Below are positions 1 through 6,885 of a stretch of DNA of 10,370 bases, piece after piece (the first letter of the stretch is position 1; each line of letters begins with the position of its first letter). A model generated the notes under the pieces. The model searched no databases, was not told where the DNA came from, and saw only the letters and a list, made by a program, of their open reading frames with translations. Both the position numbers and the translations under genes were made by a program. This stretch comes from DASZZY01 sp036260395 (GTDB taxonomy: Bacteria > Actinomycetota > UBA4738 > CALAEC01): NCBI GenBank assembly GCA_036260395.1, contig DASZZY010000111.1, positions 1-10,370 on the forward strand, written 5' to 3'.

Positions 1-641
1 AGGAGCTCGCCGTCCTCGTCGGCAACTCCATGGGCGGCCGCATCGCGCTGGAGGTGGCCGCCCGGGCCCCCGGGCGGGTCCGGGGCCTGGCGCTGCTGGA
101 CCCCGCCGTGGCCGGGCTCCCGTTCCCCTACTACGCGCGGCTCCTGCGGCTGCTGCCGGTGGAGGCCGGCGCGCTGCCGCTGCCGGTGCGCCGGCGGCTG
201 GTGATGCTCGGGATCCGCCAGCTGTTCGCCGACCCCGACCGCCTGCCGGGCAACGCCTACCAGGCCGGCGCGGACGAGTTTGTGAGGATCTACCGCTCAG
301 GCCGCGCCCGGGTCGCGCTGCTGTCGTCGATCCGGGGCCTGATGGCGGACCGGGCCGGCCCGTTCTGGGAGCGGGTCCGGCGCATCGACGCCTCCACGCT
401 GATCGTGTGGGGGGAGCGCGACCGACTGGTGCCGGCCCGCCTCGGGGAGCTCCTGGCGTCGGCGATGCCGGCCGCGGAGCTGGCCATCCTCCCGGGGGTC
501 GGGCACGTGCCGCAGTTCGAGGTACCCGAGACCACCGTCGAGCTCGTCCGGGGATTCCTGGAGCGCCTGGATCAGCCGTCGCCGGTGGCCGACAGCAGCG
601 CGACCCGGAAGCAGCCGCCCCGAGGGCGGTTCGGCTCGTAG
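1..641 (+). CDS. Alpha/beta-hydrolase fold enzyme, 3' part (5' end outside window)
   Basis: The reading frame is open from base 3 and runs off the left edge, so the start is not in the window. The visible 212 residues begin at the nucleophile elbow GNSMGG, with the serine codon at 27-29. They continue with the acid in LIVWGERDRLVP (codon at 420-422) and the histidine in GVGHVPQFE (codon at 504-506), giving the Ser-Asp-His triad in the usual order. The cap region between them is helical and rich in Leu and Arg. The substrate cannot be read from the sequence; relatives include esterases, haloperoxidase-like enzymes and C-C bond hydrolases. The fold should end near GFLERL, yet about 22 further residues rich in Ser, Pro and Arg follow and run into the 3' end of the kinase gene on the opposite strand. 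The family call is secure, the reaction is not. Confidence 0.9.
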   Translation, partial: ELAVLVGNSMGGRIALEVAARAPGRVRGLALLDPAVAGLPFPYYARLLRLLPVEAGALPLPVRRRLVMLGIRQLFADPDRLPGNAYQAGADEFVRIYRSGRARVALLSSIRGLMADRAGPFWERVRRIDASTLIVWGERDRLVPARLGELLASAMPAAELAILPGVGHVPQFEVPETTVELVRGFLERLDQPSPVADSSATRKQPPRGRFGS

Positions 642-1963
642 CTCACCTCGCCGCCCTGCGCCTCGGCCAGGGCCTTGACGATGGCCAGCCCGAGGCCCAC
701 GGAACTGCCGTCAGACTCCGTGCGGAACGGCTCGAACAGCGACGCTCGCTGCTCCTCGGGAACCCCCGGCCCGTGGTCGCGGATCGAGAGCGAGATGCGC
801 CCGTCGGGCGCATCCTCGGCCTCCACGACGAACGGCTCCTTGCCGTACCGGAGGGCGTTGCTGACCAGGTTCACCACGATCTGCTCGAGCCGCGCGGGGT
901 CCGCCCGGACCGCGACGTCCTCGCCGATGCGCACCTGGAACCGGCGGTCGTGGTCCGCGAACGAGAGCCCCCGGGTGACGACCTCCTCCAGGCGGACGTT
1001 CTCGATGGCCAGGTCCAGCCGGCCCTGCTCCATCCGGGCCAGGTCCAACAGCTCGGTGGCCAGGCGCTCCAGCCGCCCGGCCTGGCGGTCGGCCGTCTCG
1101 ACGAGCTCGCGCCGCACCGACGGCGTCAGCCGGTCCAGGTGCCGGGCCAGCGTCTTGAGCGTCCCCCGGATCGTCGTCAGCGGGTTCCGGACGTCGTGGG
1201 CCAGGGCGGCCACCATCCGGGCGCGCAGCGCGTCGATCCGCGACAGCTCGGCCAGCGCCGACGACAGCCGGGCGCGCTCCCGGGTCAGGTTCCGGGCCAT
1301 CAGCCCGGCGACGAGGGCGATCAAGAGCCCGATCCCCATCCGGAACGAGATGCTCTCGGGCTGGAGGCCGAAGCCCCCCGGGCCCTCGACCGACGAGGGG
1401 AAGGCGTTGACCCGCCACACCTCGCGCGCGGCGTAGAGGACCGTGACCACCGCCCAGGAGGCCAGCGCGCCGGCCAGCTGGAACCGGATGGCGCCCTCCA
1501 GCGGCAGGATGTAGAGGATCGCCCACAGCGCCGAGAGCGGGTCGAAGGCGTACACCCAGACGAACCCGGACGCGACCAGGATGTCGGTGGCCAGGCTGCC
1601 GACCGCCAGCGTCCGGGCCCCCCGGAGGGTCCGGATCCGCCGGTACACGCCCCAGATGACGAGGTTGGCCACGGCCAGCGCCGCGGCCAGCCCCAGCGCG
1701 GTGCCCTTGGTGCCCGGCGGGTACGGCAGCTCCCGGTAGGCGAGGACCTGCCCGACCGCGAAGACCACGCCGGCCGAGCGGACGATGAGCATCGACCGCT
1801 CGGCCCGGAGGATGTCCTCGAGGCGGGACGACGCGGCCTCGCCGGGATCGCGCGCCGTGGCGCCCCAGCTCGCCGGCGCCCGCATCCCGTCGGCGCCGGC
1901 CGGCGCGGCCCCGGTCGACGGCGCGGCCGGACCGGGAGGCGTCTCGGGGGGCGGTCCGGCCAT
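572..1963 (-). CDS. Membrane-bound sensor histidine kinase
   Basis: This 463-residue protein begins with about 45 residues rich in Pro, Ala and Gly. Roughly six hydrophobic segments follow (about 59-78, 88-107, 117-139, 142-158, 160-178 and 208-225). A short helix leads into a HisKA domain with ALAHDVRNPL, so His256 is the likely phosphorylated residue. The HATPase domain has an N box (NLVSNAL, Asn365 and Asn369), a G1 box (DHGPGVP from Asp396), an F box (FEPF, 410-413) and a G2 box (GLGLAIVK, 423-430). All catalytic boxes look intact. There is no PAS, GAF or HAMP domain, so the membrane part is probably the sensor; the signal is unknown. The ATG start has a GGAGAG ribosome site just upstream. 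No response regulator is adjacent, so the kinase is an orphan within this window. Its 3' end overlaps the hydrolase gene by 70 bases. Confidence 0.93.
   Translation of the reverse strand: MAGPPPETPPGPAAPSTGAAPAGADGMRAPASWGATARDPGEAASSRLEDILRAERSMLIVRSAGVVFAVGQVLAYRELPYPPGTKGTALGLAAALAVANLVIWGVYRRIRTLRGARTLAVGSLATDILVASGFVWVYAFDPLSALWAILYILPLEGAIRFQLAGALASWAVVTVLYAAREVWRVNAFPSSVEGPGGFGLQPESISFRMGIGLLIALVAGLMARNLTRERARLSSALAELSRIDALRARMVAALAHDVRNPLTTIRGTLKTLARHLDRLTPSVRRELVETADRQAGRLERLATELLDLARMEQGRLDLAIENVRLEEVVTRGLSFADHDRRFQVRIGEDVAVRADPARLEQIVVNLVSNALRYGKEPFVVEAEDAPDGRISLSIRDHGPGVPEEQRASLFEPFRTESDGSSVGLGLAIVKALAEAQGGEVSYEPNRPRGGCFRVALLSATGDG
615..629. terminator. Hairpin inside overlapping 3' ends of hydrolase and kinase genes
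   Basis: CCGCCC (615-620) pairs with GGGCGG (624-629) around a three-base loop. It lies within the 70-base region that both convergent genes encode, where no free intergenic DNA is available for a terminator. No T tract is present. In GC-rich coding DNA a six-pair stem can arise by chance. Confidence 0.35.
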
Positions 1964-1966
1964 CGG

Positions 1967-1972
1967 CTCTCC
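1967..1972 (-). promoter_or_regulatory. Ribosome binding site of the membrane histidine kinase
   Basis: On the minus strand GGAGAG stands three bases before the ATG at 1963 (GGAG core five bases away). It supports this start over the in-frame internal Met27 and Met58. It is one of only two clear Shine-Dalgarno sequences in the window. Confidence 0.6.
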
Positions 1973-2040
1973 GTGTGGGTGTTCGTCCTCGGGCGCGGGA
2001 ATCCCTCCCCAGCGGCGGCTGGGCGCACCGGCCGCACGGC

Positions 2041-2046
2041 TAGACT
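2041..2046 (+). promoter_or_regulatory. Candidate -10 box of the glycosyltransferase, near-leaderless
   Basis: TAGACT matches the actinobacterial TAnnnT -10 pattern and ends nine bases before the ATG at 2056. Transcription would begin within a few bases of the start codon. No Shine-Dalgarno sequence lies in the interval (GCCTCGCCG). Position and pattern are seen in the sequence; promoter function is inferred. Confidence 0.5.
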
Positions 2047-2055
2047 GCCTCGCCG

Positions 2056-3597
2056 ATGCGCATCCTAGCCTGGCACGGCTGGCTCCTGGAAGGAACCGGG
2101 TCCAACGTCTACGCGGCCCGGGTAGCGGCGGAGTGGCGCCGGCAGGGGCACGACGTCGCGCTGCTGTGCCAGCAGCCGCGGCCCGAGCGGTTCGAGTTCG
2201 TCGACGCCTCGGGGACTGTCGACGCCCGGGGGGTGTCGGAGCTGGCGCCCACCCCGGCCCGGCCCGCCACCGGCCGCGTCGTGTGCCTGCGCCCGGCCAT
2301 CGGGCGGCTGCTGCCGGTATTCGTGTACGACGAGTACGAGGGGTTCGCCGTCAAGCGCTTCGTCGACCTGACCGACGACGAGCTGGCCGCGTACCTCGAC
2401 CGCAACGTGGCCGCGCTCCGGGCCGCCGTGGCGTGGCACCGCCCGGACGCCGTGGTCGCCGGCCACGCGATCCCCGGCGCGGTCGTGGCCCGCCGGGCCC
2501 TCGACGGCGCCCGGTACGTGGCCAAGATCCACGGCAGCGACCTGGAGTACGCGATCCGCCTCGACCGCCGCTACCGAGAGCTGGCCAGGGAGGGGCTCGG
2601 CGGGGCCGCACTGGCGGTGGGCGCCAGCGAGGACGTCCTCCGGCGGACCGTCCAGCTGGCGCCCGAGGCCGAGGGCAGGACCCGGGTGGTGCCGCCGGGG
2701 GTGGAGATCGACCGGTGGCGCCCCCGGCCGCGCGAGGACGCCCTGGCGCGGGCCGCCGAGCGGCTCGAGGCCGACCCCGACCGCCGGCGCGGCCGCCCGA
2801 CCTCGACCGACGACCGCGTGGCCGGCCTGCTGGCGGCCCGGGACGCCGCGGGCCTCCACGCGCTGGCCGCCTCCTACGACCAGGGGGCGCCCGATCCTGG
2901 GGCCGCCCGCCGCCTCCGCGCGCTGGCCGGGCACCGGGGCCCGCTGGTCGGCTACCTGGGCAAGCTGATCCCGGAGAAGGGCGTCGAGCGGCTCGTGGAG
3001 GCCTTCGCGCTCCTCCCGCCGGACGCCCGGCTGGTGCTCGTGGGCTTCGGGGGGTTCCGGGAGTGGATCGCGGCGCTGGCCGTGGCGCTCGATCGCGGCG
3101 ACGGCGAGGCGGCCCGGTGGCTGGCGGAGGCCTCGCCGATGAAGCTCGAGCTGTCCCCGGACGAGGTCGCCGGCGCGCGCGGCATCGCCGGCCGGGTGGC
3201 CTTCACCGGCCGGCTCGATCACCGCTATGCGCCCGCGGTCGTGGCGGGCCTCGACGTGCTGGTCGTCCCGTCCACGCTCGACGAGGCGTTCGGGATGGTC
3301 GCCGCCGAGGGGGCGGCGGCGGGCGCCCTGCCGCTGGTGGCCCGCCACTCCGCCCTGGCGGAGGTGGCCCGGGCACTGGAGCGGGCCGCGGGTTTCCCGG
3401 ACGCCCTCTCGTTCGCGCCGGGGCCGGGGGCGACGCGGCGGCTGGCGGACGCCCTCCGGCGCCTGCTCGAGCTGCCCCCCGCTGAGGCCGGCCGGATCCG
3501 GGCCGCCGTCCGGGGCCACGTGGCCAGCGAGTGGACCTGGGAGCGTACCTCCCAGCGGCTGCTGGCGGCCGCCGCGGGCGAAGTTAGCCCGAAATGA
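2056..3597 (+). CDS. Family-4 glycosyltransferase (GT-B fold)
   Basis: This 513-residue protein starts with MRILAWHGWLLEGTGSNVYA, the N-terminal strand and glycine loop of a GT-B enzyme. It carries KIHGSDLEYAI (157-167) and VPPGVEIDRW (212-221) before the second domain. The donor-binding domain has GYLGKLIPEKGVERL (299-313, with Lys303 and Glu307) and the E-x7-E motif as Glu410 and Glu418 in EAFGMVAAE. Family-4 enzymes move a sugar from a nucleotide donor with retention, usually in cytoplasmic or membrane-associated synthesis of glycolipids, polysaccharides or small glycosides; donor and acceptor here are unknown. Two parts are longer than usual: about 75 residues between the domains (223-298) and about 60 between the VLVGFGG strand and VAFTGRL (327-388). 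No membrane segment or signal peptide is visible. No other sugar-pathway gene is adjacent. The ATG start follows a candidate -10 box by nine bases and has no ribosome site. Confidence 0.92.
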   Translation: MRILAWHGWLLEGTGSNVYAARVAAEWRRQGHDVALLCQQPRPERFEFVDASGTVDARGVSELAPTPARPATGRVVCLRPAIGRLLPVFVYDEYEGFAVKRFVDLTDDELAAYLDRNVAALRAAVAWHRPDAVVAGHAIPGAVVARRALDGARYVAKIHGSDLEYAIRLDRRYRELAREGLGGAALAVGASEDVLRRTVQLAPEAEGRTRVVPPGVEIDRWRPRPREDALARAAERLEADPDRRRGRPTSTDDRVAGLLAARDAAGLHALAASYDQGAPDPGAARRLRALAGHRGPLVGYLGKLIPEKGVERLVEAFALLPPDARLVLVGFGGFREWIAALAVALDRGDGEAARWLAEASPMKLELSPDEVAGARGIAGRVAFTGRLDHRYAPAVVAGLDVLVVPSTLDEAFGMVAAEGAAAGALPLVARHSALAEVARALERAAGFPDALSFAPGPGATRRLADALRRLLELPPAEAGRIRAAVRGHVASEWTWERTSQRLLAAAAGEVSPK

Positions 3598-3631
3598 CTA
3601 TCAACGCCGCGCCGGCCGGCGACCGATAGTC
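3596..3631 (+). terminator. Imperfect hairpin at the end of the glycosyltransferase gene; terminator or operator
   Basis: GACTATC (3596-3602) pairs perfectly with GATAGTC (3625-3631). After a small internal loop, CGCCG (3605-3609) pairs with CGGCG (3617-3621) around a seven-base loop. The structure begins inside the TGA stop codon of the glycosyltransferase. There is no T tract, so it would be a U-less terminator of the kind often seen in high-GC bacteria. The right arm includes GATAGT (3625-3630), which matches four of six -10 consensus positions and could drive the downstream sensor kinase. An operator role is therefore equally possible. Confidence 0.5.
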
Positions 3632-3646
3632 GATCTAGGCGCGCCC

Positions 3647-3655
3647 GAGAGGAGG
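3647..3655 (+). promoter_or_regulatory. Ribosome binding site of the multi-sensor kinase
   Basis: GAGAGGAGG is a strong Shine-Dalgarno match but sits 12 bases before the ATG at 3668, longer than usual. No ATG, GTG or TTG lies in frame between it and 3668, so this ATG is the best start. Confidence 0.55.
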
Positions 3656-3667
3656 CTGCTCAGCGAC

Positions 3668-6600
3668 ATGGACGTTCGTCCCACCGGCACCCTGCCGTCC
3701 AGGGCGCCCCGGGCCCCGAGCTCGGGGGACGCCGGCCGCCGCCCGGGCGGAGGGGTGGCCGACCCGAGCCGGGCCCCGGGCGCCACCGAGGGGCTCGCGG
3801 ATCTGTTCGAGCGGGCCTCGGACGCGATGTTCACCACCGACCTCTCGGGGAACTTCACCTCGATCAACCGGGCCGGCGAGCGCCTGACGGGGTTCGCCCG
3901 AGGCCAGATCCGCGCCATGAACGCCGCCGAGCTGGTCGCTCCGTCCGACCGGAACGTCGTCCGCCAGCTCCTGGCCGCGGCGGCGCTGCTGCCGGATCGC
4001 GACGTCGCCCGGAAGATCCCCGCCCGCCACGAGCTCGATGTCCTCACGAGCCGGGGCAACCGGGTGCCGGTAGAGGTGTCGCTCACGCTGATCCACCGCG
4101 ACGGCGAGCCCGTCGGCGTCCTCGGGATCGCCCGGGAGGTGGGCGAGCGCCACCGCGCCGAGGCCCAGCTGCGCCGTCGGAACGAGGAGCTCGAGGCGCT
4201 CAGCGCCACGGCGCTCGATCTGGTCTCCGGGCTGGAGCCCGGCACGATCCTGGACGGCGCAGTCGGGCGCGCCAGCGAGGTGATGTCCACGCCGCACGCC
4301 TGGCTGTCGGTGCTCGACGAGCGGACCGGGGAGATCGTGGTTCGGGTCGGGAGTGGCCTGTTCGAGGGATGGATCGGGTTCCGGCAGGACCGCGGGCTGG
4401 GGCTGGACGCGCTGGTCTGGGAGCGCGGCAGGGCGGTGGCGGTCGAGCGGTACGCCGCCTGGCCCAGCCGGATGCGGGAGTTCGACGGGGCCGAGCTGGG
4501 ACCGATGGCCGCCACGCCGCTCCGCTCCGGCGGCGAGGTCGTCGGGATCATCGGCGTGGCCCGCATGCAGGACGACCGCCCCTTCACCGAGGACGAGCTG
4601 CGGATCCTCCAGCGGCTCGGGGACCTGGCCTCGCTGGCCCTCCACAACGCCCGCCTCTACTCCAGGCTCCAGGACGAGCTCGTCGAACGGGGCCGGGCCG
4701 AGGAGGAGCTTCACCGGCGCAACGACGAGCTCGAGGTCCTGCATCAGACGACGCTCGGGCTCCTCGAGGGGCTCGACCTCGAGCCGCTGCTCAGGTCGGT
4801 GGTGGCCAGGGCGGCGGAGCTGGTCGACACCGAGCACGGCTACCTCTACGTGCTCGAGCCGGGGTCGGGGGAGATGGTCATGCGCGTGGGCACCGGCCGC
4901 GTCGGCGACCGGTGGAAGGGGACCCGCATCCGCCGGGGCGACGGGCTCGCCGGTCGCGTGTGGGACGACGGGCGGACGCTGACCGTCGACGACTACCGCA
5001 CGTGGGGCGGCCGCCTGCCCGCGTTCGACGAGGTGCCGCTGCGGGCCGTCACCGGCACCCCGCTCCATGCGGAGGGCCGGGTGATCGGGGTGATCGGCGT
5101 GGCCCGGCTGGAGCCCGGCCGGTCGTTCACGGCCTCCGAGATCGGGCTCCTGGAGCGGTTCGGCAAGCTCGCGGCGCTAGCGATCCACAACGCCGGCCTG
5201 TACCGGGCCGCCCGGCAGGAGCTCGCCGAGCGCCGCCGCGCTGAGGAGGCGCTCCGGCGTCGCGAGGCGCAGCTGGCCGAGGCCCAGCACATCGCCCACA
5301 TCGGCAGCTGGGAGTGGGACATCCCGGCGAACGTCGTGACGTGGTCCGACGAGCTGTACCGGATCTTCGGGCTCGGCCCGCAGGAGTTCGCGGCGACCTA
5401 CGAGTCGTACCTGGACCGCATCCATCCCGACGACCGCGACCGCGTCCACGCCGCAGTGACGGCCGCCTGGTCGGGGGGCGGCGAGTTCAGCTTCGACCAT
5501 CGCGTCGTGCGGCCGGACGGCACCGTCCGGACGGTGCACGCCAACGGCCGGGCCCTCCTCGACGACGACGGCCGGGTGGTCCGGATGACGGGGACCGGCC
5601 AGGACGTCACCGAGCGGACCGAGTCGGAGGACGTCCTCCGGCGCCGGAACGCCCAGCTCGAGGCGCTCCACCGGACCGCGTTGGCGCTGATCGAGCGCCT
5701 GGACCCCACCGAGCTGCTCCAGGACATCGTCTCGCGCGCGGCCGCGCTGGTCGGGACGGAGCACGGCTACGCCTACGTGGTCGAGCCACCCGGCGACGCG
5801 ATGGTGGCCCGCGTGGGGATCGGCGCCATGGGCGGCGAATACCTCGGGCTGCGCGTCGGCCGCGGCGAGGGCCTGGCCGGACGGGTCTGGGAGCGCGGCG
5901 AGACCATGACCGTCGAGGACTACCGCGGGTGGTCCGGCCGGCGGCCGCAGTTCGACCCGGTACGGATCCGGGCCGTGGCCGGCGTCCCGCTCCGATCCGA
6001 CGGCGAGGTGGTCGGCGTGATCGGCGTGGTCCGCATGGAGGACGGCCGGAGCTTCACCGCCGAGGAGATCCAGCTCCTGGAGTGGTTCGCCGAGCTGGCC
6101 TCGCTGGCGCTGCACAACGCTCGCTCGTACGAGCGGGAGCGCGAGGCCGCCGAGCACCTCCGGGCCCTCGATGAGATGAAGAACGCCTTCCTGGAGGCCG
6201 TCTCCCACGACCTGCGCACGCCGCTGACCTCGGTCCTCGGGTTCGCCCTGACGCTCTCGCGGCCGGACCTCAACGCCTCGCCGGTGGAGGAGCGCGAGAT
6301 GCTCGAGATGCTCGTGACGAACGCGAGGAAGCTCGAACGGCTCCTCACGGACCTGCTGGACCTCGACCGGCTGATGCGGGGCGTGCTGGAGCCGCACCGG
6401 CGACCGACCGACTTGCGGGCCCTCGTCGAGCGGGTGATCGCCGAGTCCGACCTCCGAGGCCGCCCGGTCCGGATGGACGCGCCCAGCCGCGTGGCGTGGG
6501 TGGACCCGGCCAAGGTGGAGCGGATCATCGAGAACCTCGTCGTGAACTCCGTCCGGCACACCCCGTCGGGGACGCCGCTGTGGGTGCGGCTGTGGGACGA

Positions 6601-6859
6601 GGGCGAGGGGGTCGTGGTGGCCGTCGAGGACGCCGGCCCCGGCGTCCCCGAGCGCGAGCGCGACACGATCTTCGAGCCGTTCCGGCAGGGCTCCGCCTCG
6701 CCCTCACACTCGCCGGGGACCGGGATCGGGCTGTCGCTGGTGGCCCGCTTCGCGGAGCTGCACGGCGGCCGGGCCTGGGTCCAGGACCGCGAGGGCGGTG
6801 GCGCCTCGTTCCGGGTGCTCCTGCCCACCGAGAGCCGCCGGGCCGCTCGGGCTCGCTGA
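3668..6859 (+). CDS. Soluble multi-domain sensor histidine kinase (PAS-GAF-GAF-PAS-GAF-HisKA-HATPase)
   Basis: This 1063-residue protein has a disordered head (1-40), then a PAS domain (about 41-160). Two tandem GAF domains follow (about 170-333 and 350-513). A second PAS domain of the PAS_3 type lies at about 533-652, with HIGSWEWDI and IHPDDRDRV. A third GAF domain covers about 659-822. The kinase core has FLEAVSHDLRTPL with His847, an N box (ENLVVNSVRH, Asn956 and Asn960), a G1 box from Asp988, FEPF (1002-1005) and GTGIGLSL (1017-1024). All catalytic boxes look intact. No membrane segment is visible, so it should sense cytoplasmic signals such as ligands, gases or redox state and phosphorylate an unseen response regulator. 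I recognise no cofactor-binding residue in the GAF or PAS domains. Each GAF domain is preceded by a similar heptad-like helix (RRNEELEAL, RRNDELEVL, RRNAQLEAL), so helix and GAF appear to have been duplicated together. The gene lies 70 bases after the glycosyltransferase. Confidence 0.95.
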   Translation: MDVRPTGTLPSRAPRAPSSGDAGRRPGGGVADPSRAPGATEGLADLFERASDAMFTTDLSGNFTSINRAGERLTGFARGQIRAMNAAELVAPSDRNVVRQLLAAAALLPDRDVARKIPARHELDVLTSRGNRVPVEVSLTLIHRDGEPVGVLGIAREVGERHRAEAQLRRRNEELEALSATALDLVSGLEPGTILDGAVGRASEVMSTPHAWLSVLDERTGEIVVRVGSGLFEGWIGFRQDRGLGLDALVWERGRAVAVERYAAWPSRMREFDGAELGPMAATPLRSGGEVVGIIGVARMQDDRPFTEDELRILQRLGDLASLALHNARLYSRLQDELVERGRAEEELHRRNDELEVLHQTTLGLLEGLDLEPLLRSVVARAAELVDTEHGYLYVLEPGSGEMVMRVGTGRVGDRWKGTRIRRGDGLAGRVWDDGRTLTVDDYRTWGGRLPAFDEVPLRAVTGTPLHAEGRVIGVIGVARLEPGRSFTASEIGLLERFGKLAALAIHNAGLYRAARQELAERRRAEEALRRREAQLAEAQHIAHIGSWEWDIPANVVTWSDELYRIFGLGPQEFAATYESYLDRIHPDDRDRVHAAVTAAWSGGGEFSFDHRVVRPDGTVRTVHANGRALLDDDGRVVRMTGTGQDVTERTESEDVLRRRNAQLEALHRTALALIERLDPTELLQDIVSRAAALVGTEHGYAYVVEPPGDAMVARVGIGAMGGEYLGLRVGRGEGLAGRVWERGETMTVEDYRGWSGRRPQFDPVRIRAVAGVPLRSDGEVVGVIGVVRMEDGRSFTAEEIQLLEWFAELASLALHNARSYEREREAAEHLRALDEMKNAFLEAVSHDLRTPLTSVLGFALTLSRPDLNASPVEEREMLEMLVTNARKLERLLTDLLDLDRLMRGVLEPHRRPTDLRALVERVIAESDLRGRPVRMDAPSRVAWVDPAKVERIIENLVVNSVRHTPSGTPLWVRLWDEGEGVVVAVEDAGPGVPERERDTIFEPFRQGSASPSHSPGTGIGLSLVARFAELHGGRAWVQDREGGGASFRVLLPTESRRAARAR
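4175..6133 (+). repeat. Three copies of a signalling-helix plus GAF unit inside the sensor kinase
   Basis: The units lie at about 4175-4666, 4715-5206 and 5642-6133, each near 164 codons. Shared landmarks include the RRN-x-x-LE-x-L helix, a VGSG/VGTG/VGIG turn, GVARM/GVARL/GVVRM, and the closing LA-x-LA-x-HNA helix. Copies 2 and 3 look closest: both have TEHGY and GLAGRVW, where copy 1 has LGLDALVW. A PAS domain separates copies 2 and 3. Boundaries are judged by eye. Confidence 0.8.
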
Positions 6860-6873
6860 GCCGACCCCCGTCG

Positions 6874-6879
6874 TACGAT
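6874..6879 (+). promoter_or_regulatory. Candidate -10 box of the propeller protein gene, leaderless geometry
   Basis: TACGAT fits TAnnnT and ends six bases before the GTG at 6886, so transcription could begin on the start codon itself. It lies in the 26-base gap after the sensor kinase stop codon. No Shine-Dalgarno sequence and no clear -35 box are seen. Confidence 0.5.
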
Positions 6880-6885
6880 CGAGCG

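Larger units (their letters stand above)
1964..2055. promoter_or_regulatory. Divergent intergenic region between histidine kinase and glycosyltransferase
   Basis: This 92-base gap lies between two divergently read genes and so must hold promoters in both directions. Towards the glycosyltransferase, TAGACT at 2041-2046 fits a -10 box. I see no convincing -35 box for it (the 17-base spacing falls on GCTGGG), and no clear -10 box for the kinase direction. Confidence 0.5.

Noticed and set aside
407..2068. Long open frame on the plus strand opposite the membrane histidine kinase
   Set aside because: It is rich in Arg, Gly, Pro and Ala, with no domain motif, and it mirrors a kinase gene with all catalytic boxes. 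Such antisense frames are expected at this GC content.
2065..3519. Long open frame on the minus strand opposite the glycosyltransferase
   Set aside because: No recognisable motif and low-complexity composition; the plus strand carries clear family-4 glycosyltransferase motifs.
3575..3591. Small hairpin CGGGC/GCCCG at the very end of the glycosyltransferase coding region
   Set aside because: Only five pairs in GC-rich coding DNA; likely chance, and the larger hairpin at 3596-3631 is the better candidate.
5177..6559. Long open frame on the minus strand opposite the multi-sensor kinase
   Set aside because: Its repeated look simply mirrors the GAF repeats of the real gene; it has no family motif of its own.
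6496..6885. Upstream extension of the propeller protein into the kinase gene
   Set aside because: The frame is open but encodes Gly/Arg-rich sequence overlapping the HATPase domain; the GTG at 6886 places the Arg-rich, hydrophobic export signal at the N-terminus.
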